From assembly GCA_018241455.1 (NCBI GenBank), contig JAFEDW010000008.1:1-20909 (forward strand): a DNA stretch of 20,909 bases, in the 5' to 3' direction. The position numbers and the translations under genes were made by a program. Numbering within the stretch: the first letter of the stretch is position 1; the number at the start of each line of letters is the position of its first letter. Below, piece after piece: positions 14,680 through 20,909 of the stretch. This stretch comes from Pseudomonadota bacterium. Its GTDB lineage: Bacteria; Pseudomonadota; Gammaproteobacteria; Steroidobacterales; Steroidobacteraceae. The notes beneath the pieces are model-generated. The model was not told the origin of the DNA. It was given only the letters and a program-made list of their open reading frames with translations, and searched no databases.

Positions 14680-16320
14680 TTGAACGCCACTCCGCGCCTG
14701 ACACTGGCGCTCGCGCAAACCAACCTGCTGGTCGGCGACGTGCAGGGCAACCTGTCGCGCGCGTTGGCTGCCGCGACGCGCGCGCGCGATGAGCTGCACG
14801 CCGACCTCGTGCTGTTCCCGGAACTGACGCTGTCGGGCTATCCGCCCGAAGACCTGCTGTTCCATCGCGGCCTGCGCAGCCAGATCGAGAGCGCGCTGCA
14901 GGGGCTCGCGGCCGTGCCGGGCATCGGGCTGGTGATCGGCTTCCCGGAATACGAGGGTGCGCGCATCTACAACAGCGCGGCCGTGTACCGCGACGGCCGG
15001 CGCGTGGCGCTGACGCGCAAGTCCTGCCTGCCGAATTACCAGGTGTTCGACGAGAAGCGCTACTTCACCGCCGGCGGCGATCCGACGGTGTTCGAATGCC
15101 AGGGATTCCGCATCGGGCTGCTGGTCTGCGAGGACATCTGGGAACCCGAACCGGCGCGGCGTGCGCGCGCCGCCGGCGCCGAGCTGCTGCTGGTGATCAA
15201 CGCCTCGCCGTTCGAGGTGAATCGCCAGCAGGTGCGCGAGCGCGTGGTGCGCGAGCGCGTGGCCGAGTGCGGCGTGCCGGTCGTGTACCTGAACCTGTAC
15301 GGCGGCCAGGACGAACTGGTGTTCGACGGCAATTCCTTCGTCATGGATGCACACGGCGAACTCGCGATGCGCGCCCCGGCCTACACGGAAGACCTGTATC
15401 GCGTGCAGTTCGAGCGCCGCGACGGCCGGGCCATGCCGGTCAAGGGTGAAATCGCGCCGGCGCTCAGTGTCGAGGCGAGCGTCTACCAGGCGCTGGTGCT
15501 GGGCGTGCGCGACTACGTGCAGAAGCACGCTTTCCCCGGCGTGGTCATGGGACTGTCGGGCGGGGTCGATTCAGCGCTGACGCTCTGCATCGCCGTCGAC
15601 GCGCTCGGACCTGCGCGCGTGCAGGTGGTCATGATGCCCTCGCGCTACACCTCGCAGATGAGCATCGAGGACGCCACCGCGCAGGCGCGCACGCTCGGCG
15701 TGCAGTTCAGCACGATCCCGATCGAAGGCATGTTCGAGGCGACGCTGTCCGCGCTGGCGGCGGAGTTCGCCGGGCGCGCGCCCGACACGACCGAGGAGAA
15801 CATCCAGGCGCGCACGCGCGGCATCCTGCTGATGGCGATCTCGAACAAGACCGGACGCATGCTGCTGACCACGGGCAACAAGAGCGAGATGGCCGTCGGT
15901 TACGCCACGCTCTACGGCGACATGAACGGCGGCTTCGCGCCGATCAAGGATTGCAGCAAGCAGCTGGTGTACCGGCTGGCGAACTACCGCAATTCACTGG
16001 CGCCGCCCGGGAAGCCGGCGATACCGGCGCGCGTCATCGAACGTGAACCGACCGCGGAACTGCGCCACGGCCAGAAGGACACCGATTCGCTTCCGCCGTA
16101 CGCGGTGCTCGACCCGATCCTCGAGGCCTTCATCGAGGAAGATCTGTCGGTCGATGAAATCTGCGCGCGCGGCTTCGAACGCGCCGTGGTCACGCGCATC
16201 CTCAACCTGGTCCAACGCAACGAGTACAAGCGCCGGCAGGCGCCGCCCGGCGTGCGCGTGAGCCGGCGCGCATTCGGGCGCGATTGGCGCTATCCGATCA
16301 CGAGCGGGTACAAGCGGTAG
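14680..16320 (+). CDS. nadE: Glutamine-dependent NAD+ synthetase
   Basis: A 546-residue two-domain enzyme making NAD+ from nicotinic acid adenine dinucleotide, ATP and glutamine. The N-terminal nitrilase-type glutaminase (1-255) has the triad Glu48 (FPELTLSGYPPEDLL), Lys114 (RKSCLPNYQVFDE) and Cys150 (LLVCEDIWEP). The C-terminal synthetase (about 270-546) has the PP-loop SGGVDS (293-298), a TEENIQARTRG segment, LLTTGNKSEMAVGYATLYGDMNGGFAPIKD (about 396-425) and a closing EYKRRQAPPGVRVS...RDWRYPITSGYKR. The start is TTG at 14680, supported by GGGAG (14669-14673) six bases upstream; there is no nearby ATG alternative. It lies 32 bases after sucD, and co-transcription is likely. The last base of its TAG stop is the first base of a long inverted repeat. 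Confidence 0.95.
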   Translation: MNATPRLTLALAQTNLLVGDVQGNLSRALAAATRARDELHADLVLFPELTLSGYPPEDLLFHRGLRSQIESALQGLAAVPGIGLVIGFPEYEGARIYNSAAVYRDGRRVALTRKSCLPNYQVFDEKRYFTAGGDPTVFECQGFRIGLLVCEDIWEPEPARRARAAGAELLLVINASPFEVNRQQVRERVVRERVAECGVPVVYLNLYGGQDELVFDGNSFVMDAHGELAMRAPAYTEDLYRVQFERRDGRAMPVKGEIAPALSVEASVYQALVLGVRDYVQKHAFPGVVMGLSGGVDSALTLCIAVDALGPARVQVVMMPSRYTSQMSIEDATAQARTLGVQFSTIPIEGMFEATLSALAAEFAGRAPDTTEENIQARTRGILLMAISNKTGRMLLTTGNKSEMAVGYATLYGDMNGGFAPIKDCSKQLVYRLANYRNSLAPPGKPAIPARVIEREPTAELRHGQKDTDSLPPYAVLDPILEAFIEEDLSVDEICARGFERAVVTRILNLVQRNEYKRRQAPPGVRVSRRAFGRDWRYPITSGYKR

Positions 16321-16517
16321 CACGGGCGGGCGACACGTCGGGTCGATCGGCGATGCTGTCGGCCGCGCCTCCAAAGCGAGGCGAACCTTGCCGCTCGCTG
16401 CCGGAACGGCTTGTTGTGGCGACGAAAGCCAAAGCGAAGCACGGCGTTCCGGCGACGCTCGCGGCAAGGCGGCCGCCAATGCATCGCCGATCGACCCGAC
16501 GTGTCGCCCGCCCGTGC
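16320..16517. repeat. 198-bp palindromic intergenic element with 37-bp terminal inverted repeats
   Basis: The left arm 16320-16356 and right arm 16481-16517 are perfect reverse complements over 37 bases (arm begins GCACGGGCGGGCGACACG). The interior is also partly palindromic: 16386-16394 (CCTTGCCGC) pairs with 16461-16469, and 16400-16408 (GCCGGAACG) pairs with 16445-16453, leaving a 36-base loop. A small local stem GCCTC/GAGGC lies at 16367-16382. The element fills most of the 235-bp gap between convergent nadE and bamD. It holds no supported gene. There is no clear target duplication at its ends and no second copy in this window. It could be a MITE or a REP/BIME-like element, possibly also serving as a bidirectional terminator. 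Confidence 0.85.
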
Positions 16518-16555
16518 CATCGACTGTGGCCGCCCGCGTTCAGGTAGCGCGCGTG

Positions 16556-17404
16556 TTACCAGAAGCGCCACCACGCGTGCCGGCGTTCGCCGCGGCGGCT
16601 GTCGTCGTTGTAGTTCGCCTGGTAGACCAGCTCGACGTTGTGCTGCAGGTCCTTGAGGCCGAGGCGCTTGTAGCACTCGATCATGATCTCGAGCGCGTCT
16701 TGCACGGCCGGCGCGCCGTCGTACTGCTCGATCGTGCGTTGGGCGCGCTGCGCCGCGGCGTCGTAGGCGCCGCGCTTGAAGTAATAGCGGGCGACGTTGA
16801 TCTGGTACTGCGCCAGGCGGTTGCGCAGGTAGATCAGGCGGCGCTGCGCGTCGTGCGCGTATTCGCTTTTCGGAAACTGCTTGACCACGGTGGTGAAGGC
16901 CGTGATCGACGAGGCCAGTGACTCCGGCGGGCGCTTGGCCATGTCGACGCCGAACCAGCGCTCGAAGGCCCAGGGCGTGCGCTCGTAGTCGATCAGGCCC
17001 TTCATGTACCAGGCGTAGTCGATGCGCGGATGGGTCGGGTTCTCGCGCAGGAACTGTTCGGCCGCGTCGGTGGCCGCCTCGTTCTCGCCCTTGCGGTAAT
17101 ACACGTAGATCAGGTCGAGCCGCGCCTGCCGCGCCTGGTCGGTGAACGGAAAGCGGGCGGTCAGCGCCTCGTAATTCCTGACCGCCTGCTCGTAGTCGCC
17201 GTTGTTGAGCGACTTGTGGGCGTCCTTGTACAGGCCCTCGGCGGTGAAGCGGCCGAGGTCGCGCTTCTTGCCGTGGTGGGCGCAGCCGGTCAGTGCGGTG
17301 GCGACCACCAGCAGCACGACGGCCAGCGCTCGCCCGGGCGAGGCAAGCGCGGTGGCGGCAGGGCGGCGGGATGACCCGGGAGCGAGTACCTTGCTGACTG
17401 CCAC
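16556..17404 (-). CDS. bamD: Outer membrane assembly lipoprotein BamD
   Basis: A 282-residue lipoprotein of the BAM complex, which inserts beta-barrel proteins into the outer membrane. A hydrophobic signal (about 26-40) ends in the lipobox LTGC with Cys41, preceded by an unusually long polar N-terminus. The mature protein is a run of TPR-like helical hairpins: LYKDAHKSLNNGDYEQAVRNYEALTARFPF (first repeat), DLIYVYYRKGENEAATDAAEQFLRENPTHPRIDYAWYMKGL, then FTTVVKQFPKSEYAHDAQRRLIYLRNRLAQYQINVARYYFKRGAY, which is highly conserved in BamD/ComL. The start is GTG at 17404 with AGGG about seven bases upstream; a shorter in-frame start would give a more normal signal length. It is divergent from rluD, as in E. 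coli. Confidence 0.95.
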   Translation of the reverse strand: MAVSKVLAPGSSRRPAATALASPGRALAVVLLVVATALTGCAHHGKKRDLGRFTAEGLYKDAHKSLNNGDYEQAVRNYEALTARFPFTDQARQARLDLIYVYYRKGENEAATDAAEQFLRENPTHPRIDYAWYMKGLIDYERTPWAFERWFGVDMAKRPPESLASSITAFTTVVKQFPKSEYAHDAQRRLIYLRNRLAQYQINVARYYFKRGAYDAAAQRAQRTIEQYDGAPAVQDALEIMIECYKRLGLKDLQHNVELVYQANYNDDSRRGERRHAWWRFW

Positions 17405-17468
17405 GTTTTACCCTGCGACGCGAAAGCGCCAGTATAGCGAATAAACCCGACGCACCTGCGACCACGAC

Positions 17469-18446
17469 ATGCCTGCCAAGTTCCGCGTCCACGAGCTCGA
17501 ACTGCCCGCCACGGCCGCTGGCGCGCGCTTTGACGTGGCGCTGGCCGCGGCGCTCCCGCAGTATTCGCGCGCGCGGCTGCAACAGTGGATCAAGTCCGGC
17601 GCGGCGCTGCTCGACGGCCGCGTGGTGGCGCCGCGGGCACGCCTGGGCGGCGGCGAGCGCGTGCGCGTGCAGGCCGAATTCACGGCCGACTCGGCCGTCG
17701 GCCCTGAGCCGATCGCGCTGCGCATCGTGCACGAGGACGAGGCCCTGCTGGTGATCGACAAGCCCGCTGGGCTGGTCGTGCATCCGGGCGCCGGGAATCC
17801 CGCGCATACGCTGCAGAACGCGCTGTTGGCGCATGATCCGGCCCTCGCGCTCGTGCCGCGCGCCGGGCTCATCCATCGGCTCGACAAGGACACCAGCGGC
17901 CTGCTGGTCGTGGCGCGCACGCCGGAAACCCACCACGCGCTGGTCGGCATGCTGCAGCGGCGCGAGGTCTCGCGCGGCTACCTGGCGCTGTGTTTCGGAC
18001 GGCCCACGGCCGGCGGCACGATCGACGAACCGATCGGCCGGCATCGGTCGGTGCGCACGCGCATGGCGGTGCGGCGCGACGGGCGCGAGGCGGTGACGCA
18101 CTATCGCATCGAGGAGCGCTTTCGTGGCCTGACGCTGTTGCGCGTGCAACTCGAGACCGGCCGCACCCACCAGATCCGCGTGCACCTGGCGCACGTCGGC
18201 CTGCCGATCGTCGGCGATCCGGTGTACGGCGGGCGGCGGCGCCAGGTCGCCGGCGCCGGCGCGGCGCTGCAGGCGGCGCTGCGGCGCTTTCGCCGCCAGG
18301 CGCTGCACGCACAACGCCTGGCCTTCGATCACCCGCTGACCGGCCGGCATCACACCTTCGAAGCGCCGCTCCCGGCCGACTTCCAGCAATTGCTGGATGC
18401 GCTGCGCGCGGATGCAGACGAATACGCGGATCGGCACGCGCGATGA
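17469..18446 (+). CDS. rluD: 23S rRNA pseudouridine(1911/1915/1917) synthase RluD
   Basis: A 325-residue pseudouridine synthase of the RluA family. An N-terminal S4 RNA-binding domain (about 18-70, ARFDVALAAALPQYSRARLQQWIKSGAALLDGRVV) is followed by the catalytic domain. Visible motifs are VIDKPAGLVVHPGAGN (motif I, 95-110), HRLDKDTSGLLVVAR with catalytic Asp139, and ETGRTHQIRVHLAHVGLPIVGDPVYGG. The Asp is at the same residue number as in E. coli RluD. RluA and RluC are the alternatives. The S4 domain excludes RluA, and the bamD | rluD-pgeF-clpB order supports RluD. ATG at 17469 lies 64 bases from the divergent bamD start. The stop overlaps pgeF by four bases (ATGA), so the two are translationally coupled. 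Confidence 0.94.
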   Translation: MPAKFRVHELELPATAAGARFDVALAAALPQYSRARLQQWIKSGAALLDGRVVAPRARLGGGERVRVQAEFTADSAVGPEPIALRIVHEDEALLVIDKPAGLVVHPGAGNPAHTLQNALLAHDPALALVPRAGLIHRLDKDTSGLLVVARTPETHHALVGMLQRREVSRGYLALCFGRPTAGGTIDEPIGRHRSVRTRMAVRRDGREAVTHYRIEERFRGLTLLRVQLETGRTHQIRVHLAHVGLPIVGDPVYGGRRRQVAGAGAALQAALRRFRRQALHAQRLAFDHPLTGRHHTFEAPLPADFQQLLDALRADADEYADRHAR

Positions 18447-19198
18447 GCGTGCGCTTCCTGGAAGCGGACTGGACGGCACCGGCGGCGGTGCGCGCCGGCT
18501 GCACGCTGCGCGGCGGGGGTTCGAGCCTGCCGCCGTACGCGAGCCTCAATCTCGGCGATCACGTCGGCGATGATCCGGCCACCGTGCGCGGCAATCGCGC
18601 GCAGCTGCGTGCGGCGCTGCAGTTGCCGGCGGAACCCATTTGGCTGAAACAGGTGCACGGCATCGAAGTGCTGGATGTCGACGCGGCGGATGCCGGCCGC
18701 GTCGCCGCGCCGGCCGATGCCGCGGTCACGCGCCAGCCCGGCCGGGTGCTCGCGATCCTGGTCGCCGACTGCATGCCGGTGCTGTTCGCGAGTGCCGATG
18801 GCGCCGTGCTCGGCGCTGCGCACGCGGGCTGGCGCGGACTCAGTGCCGGCGTGCTCGAGGCGACGGTGCGCGCGATGCGCGTCGCGCCCGACGGCCTGCG
18901 CGCCTGGCTCGGGCCCGCGATCGGCCCGCGGCACTTCGAAGTCGGTGACGATGTGCGCGCGGCCTTCGTGGCGCACGATGCGCAGGCGGCCGCGGCCTTC
19001 GTCGCCAACGCGCGCGGCCGCTGGCAGTGCGACCTGGCGAAGCTGGCGCGCCAGCGGCTCGCGGCGCTGGGCGTCACGCAGGTGCACTCCGCGCACCAGT
19101 GCACCTTCGCTGACACCGAAAAGTACTTCTCCTACCGGCGCGACGGCCGCACCGGCCGCATGGCGGCGCTGCTGTGGCGCGCGGGCGCCGCTGCCTGA
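18443..19198 (+). CDS. pgeF: Peptidoglycan-editing laccase-domain protein PgeF (YfiH)
   Basis: A 251-residue member of the Cu-oxidase_4/DUF152 family. In E. coli the protein (YfiH/PgeF) removes wrongly incorporated L-Ser from the peptidoglycan precursor UDP-MurNAc-L-Ser; relatives act on purine nucleosides. The metal-binding His-Cys-His set is present: His72 in WLKQVHG, Cys110 in LVADCMPVLF and His127 in AAHAGWRG. PYASLNLGDHVGDDP near the start and YFSYRRDGRTGRMAALLW at the end are family landmarks. ATG at 18443 overlaps the rluD stop, as expected for this conserved pair. Length is normal. The exact substrate in this organism cannot be read from the sequence. Confidence 0.93.
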   Translation: MSVRFLEADWTAPAAVRAGCTLRGGGSSLPPYASLNLGDHVGDDPATVRGNRAQLRAALQLPAEPIWLKQVHGIEVLDVDAADAGRVAAPADAAVTRQPGRVLAILVADCMPVLFASADGAVLGAAHAGWRGLSAGVLEATVRAMRVAPDGLRAWLGPAIGPRHFEVGDDVRAAFVAHDAQAAAAFVANARGRWQCDLAKLARQRLAALGVTQVHSAHQCTFADTEKYFSYRRDGRTGRMAALLWRAGAAA

Positions 19199-19222
19199 GG
19201 TGCGTGCTAGAGTGGCCGTGGC

Positions 19223-20008
19223 ATGCAAGTATTGATCTGGATCCTGCTCGCAACGCTGTTCGGCGGCCTGCTCAGCGCCGCGCTGGCCGGCGCGTTCCTG
19301 CTGCTGCCGGAAGCGCGCCGCGCGCACCTGCTGCCGCACCTGATCAGTTTCGCGACCGGCGCGATGCTGGCTGCGGCATTGCTCGGATTGTTGCCCGAGG
19401 CGGTGGCGGATGTCGGCCCGCAACGCGTGCAGGGCGTTGGCGCGGCGCTCCTCGGCGGCATCGCGCTGTTCTTCGTGCTGGAGAAATTCGTGCTCTGGCG
19501 GCATTGCCATACGGAGGATTGCGAGAGCCACCACGTGCCCGACAGCAACCACCGCGATCGCGCGGCCGGCTGGATCGTGCTGATCGGCGATGGCGTGCAC
19601 AACGGCTTCGACGGCGTGCTGATCGCCGCGGCCTTTCTCACCGATGTGCGGCTCGGCATCCTGACGACGATCGCGATCACGGCGCACGAGATTCCGCAGG
19701 AGTTGGGTGACCTGGCGGTGCTGCTGCACGCCGGCATGAAGCCGAGCCGTGCGCTGCTGTTCAATACCGCCAGCAGCCTGACCTCGATCCTCGGTGGGCT
19801 GGCCGGCTACTACGCGCTGCGCAACGCGCTCGAAGTGCTGCCCTACGCGATCTCGGTGGCCGCCGCCTCGCTGATCTACGTGGCGGTCGCGGACCTGATC
19901 CCGGGCCTGCACCGCCGCGTCGACCCGGCCGGAAGCGCCGCGCAGGTGCTGCTGATCAGCGCCGGCATCGCGGTGATCTGGGTGGCGGAAGTGTTCCTGG
20001 GCGCTTGA
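19223..20008 (+). CDS. ZIP-family metal transporter
   Basis: A 261-residue polytopic inner-membrane protein of the ZIP family, importers of zinc and related divalent metals. Hydrophobic segments lie at about 3-27, 38-60, 68-92, 115-137, 143-168, 175-200, 206-224 and 236-258, consistent with eight helices. The metal site is clear: GDGVHNGFDG (HNxxDG in TM4) and HEIPQELGD (HExPxE-like, TM5). The loop between TM3 and TM4 is rich in His, Cys, Asp and Glu (WRHCHTEDCESHH), a typical cytosolic metal-sensing loop. ATG at 19223 follows pgeF by 24 bases, with a weak ribosome-binding sequence. The gene interrupts the E. coli-type order pgeF-clpB. Its TGA stop lies inside the predicted heat-shock promoter of clpB. 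Metal specificity cannot be assigned, so I give no symbol. Confidence 0.92.
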   Translation: MQVLIWILLATLFGGLLSAALAGAFLLLPEARRAHLLPHLISFATGAMLAAALLGLLPEAVADVGPQRVQGVGAALLGGIALFFVLEKFVLWRHCHTEDCESHHVPDSNHRDRAAGWIVLIGDGVHNGFDGVLIAAAFLTDVRLGILTTIAITAHEIPQELGDLAVLLHAGMKPSRALLFNTASSLTSILGGLAGYYALRNALEVLPYAISVAAASLIYVAVADLIPGLHRRVDPAGSAAQVLLISAGIAVIWVAEVFLGA

Positions 20009-20032
20009 AAACCCGTATTCGAGGCCCCACAA
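20004..20032 (+). promoter_or_regulatory. Heat-shock (sigma-32) promoter of clpB
   Basis: CTTGAAA (20004-20010) is a perfect -35 box. After a 14-base spacer comes CCCCACAA (20025-20032), close to the -10 consensus CCCCATNT. Spacing and position (about 40 bases before the clpB ATG) fit RpoH promoters. The ZIP gene stop codon TGA (20006-20008) lies within the -35 box. Confidence 0.85.
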
Positions 20033-20072
20033 ACGACCTGACCGCAGCCAAACCCTTTAGGCCCAGCCAGCT

Positions 20073-20909
20073 ATGCGAATGGACAAGCTCACCAGCCGCT
20101 TCCAGGCGGCCCTCGCCGACGCGCAGTCACTGTGCGTGGGACGCGATCACCAGTTCATCGAGCCCGCGCACGTCATGCTCGCGCTGCTCGACTCGCAGGG
20201 CGGCGGCATCGCGCCGCTCCTGCTCAAGGCCGGCGCCGACGTCAACAAGCTCCGCACCCTGCTCGGCGCGGCGCTCGACCGCCTGCCGAAGGTGGAAGGC
20301 ACGCCCGGCGAAGTGCACGTCTCGACCGACCTGAACCGGCTGCTGAATGTCACCGACAAGCTGGCGCAGCAGCGCGGTGACCAGTACATCTCGAGCGAGC
20401 TGTTCCTGCTCGCCGGTTTCGAGGACAAGAACACGCTGGCGAAGATCTTCAAGGACGCCCGCGTGCACAAGGGCGCGGTCGAACGCGCGATCGACGAGCT
20501 GCGCGGCGGCGAGGCCGTCAATGACCCGGCTGCCGAGGAGCAGCGCCAGTCGCTGGAGAAATACACCGTCGACCTCACCGCGCGCGCCGCGAGCGGCAAG
20601 CTCGATCCGGTGATCGGGCGCGACGATGAGATCCGCCGCACGATCCAGGTGCTGCAGCGGCGCACGAAGAACAATCCGGTACTGATCGGCGAGCCGGGTG
20701 TCGGCAAGACCGCCATCGTGGAGGGGCTCGCACAGCGCATCATCAATGGCGAAGTGCCGGAAGGCCTGAAGAACAAACGCATCCTGGCGCTCGACATGGG
20801 CGCGCTGATCGCCGGCGCGAAGTTCCGTGGAGAATTCGAGGAACGCCTGAAGGCGGTGCTCACCGACCTCGCCAAGCAGGAAGGCCAGGTGATCCTGTTC
20901 GTCGACGAG
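20073..20909 (+). CDS. clpB: ClpB disaggregase, N-terminal part (truncated by window end)
   Basis: The first 279 residues of a Hsp100 chaperone that, with DnaK, pulls proteins out of aggregates. The N domain (about 1-145) begins MRMDKLTSRFQAALADAQSLCVGRDHQFIEPAHVMLALL, closely like E. coli ClpB. A linker follows, then the start of AAA+ domain 1: VIGRDDEIRRTIQVLQRRTKNNPVLIGEPGVGKT (Walker A 206-213), the pore loop GAKFRGEFEERL, and Walker B ILFVDE at the cut. At the pore-loop position where E. coli has Tyr251, this protein has Phe. Two in-frame ATGs exist (20073 and 20079); 20073 gives the family start MR-D-LT. The frame is open to the last base. The ribosome-binding sequence is weak, and a sigma-32-type promoter lies just upstream. 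Confidence 0.96.
   Translation, partial: MRMDKLTSRFQAALADAQSLCVGRDHQFIEPAHVMLALLDSQGGGIAPLLLKAGADVNKLRTLLGAALDRLPKVEGTPGEVHVSTDLNRLLNVTDKLAQQRGDQYISSELFLLAGFEDKNTLAKIFKDARVHKGAVERAIDELRGGEAVNDPAAEEQRQSLEKYTVDLTARAASGKLDPVIGRDDEIRRTIQVLQRRTKNNPVLIGEPGVGKTAIVEGLAQRIINGEVPEGLKNKRILALDMGALIAGAKFRGEFEERLKAVLTDLAKQEGQVILFVDE

Noticed and set aside
13139..15528. Two long - strand open frames antisense to sucC-sucD-nadE
   Set aside because: Both lie opposite strongly conserved genes, have low-information compositions and no recognisable domain; they are GC-driven shadows.
16284..16547. 87-codon + strand open frame inside the palindromic element
   Set aside because: It is basic, with no start signal, and the peptide is produced by the inverted repeat on both strands; there is no evidence that it is a protein.
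16290..18479. 729-codon - strand open frame covering the palindromic element, bamD (in another frame) and rluD
   Set aside because: bamD is in a different frame with clear BamD motifs, and rluD is on the opposite strand. Similar peptide strings at both ends of this frame and of the + strand frame at 16284-16547 are simply the translated inverted repeat.

Overview
The window is a GC-rich stretch of chromosomal backbone from a gammaproteobacterium. It resembles Xanthomonadales, Nevskiales or Steroidobacter-type lineages more than enterics. This rests on gene order and protein resemblance, not on a database search. Two ancestral gammaproteobacterial gene strings are recognisable: secA-mutT-[...]-yacG-zapD-coaE-pilD-pilC-pilB-pilA, which matches the E. 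coli order secA-mutT-yacG-zapD-coaE-guaC-hofC-hofB-ppdD, and nadE / bamD-rluD-pgeF-[ZIP]-clpB, which matches E. coli bamD-rluD-yfiH-clpB. Nearly every base is coding; the longest gene-free stretches are about 200-235 bases.

Layout. Positions 1-966 (+ strand) hold the end of secA with its zinc-binding tail, mutT, and a conserved-looking 126-residue protein of unknown function. Positions 971-2668 hold a divergent alanine dehydrogenase / Lrp-family regulator pair that interrupts the mutT-yacG neighbourhood. Positions 2712-12319 (all - strand) hold the type IV pilus block. Read in the direction of transcription it is pilS-pilR (two-component system), pilA (major pilin, with a near-ideal sigma-54 promoter and its own terminator), then pilB-pilC-pilD-coaE-zapD-yacG packed almost without gaps. 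The last three genes tie pilus assembly genes to CoA synthesis, FtsZ bundling and gyrase inhibition.

Positions 12387-16320 (+) hold sucC-sucD (succinyl-CoA synthetase) and glutamine-dependent nadE. SucD carries an unusual C-terminal tail of about 66 residues, very rich in Arg/Lys/Ala and free of acidic residues. Between nadE and the convergent bamD lies a 198-bp palindromic element with perfect 37-bp terminal inverted repeats, starting on the last base of the nadE stop codon. Positions 16556-20909 hold bamD (-), then divergently rluD-pgeF-ZIP transporter-clpB (+, truncated by the window end). The clpB start is preceded by a good heat-shock (sigma-32) promoter whose -35 box contains the stop codon of the ZIP gene.

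I did not find a new multi-gene defence, secretion or biosynthetic system. No tRNA, rRNA, CRISPR array, transposase or prophage gene was seen. The most unusual items are the SucD tail, the palindromic element, the regulatory layout around pilA and the embedded clpB heat-shock promoter.
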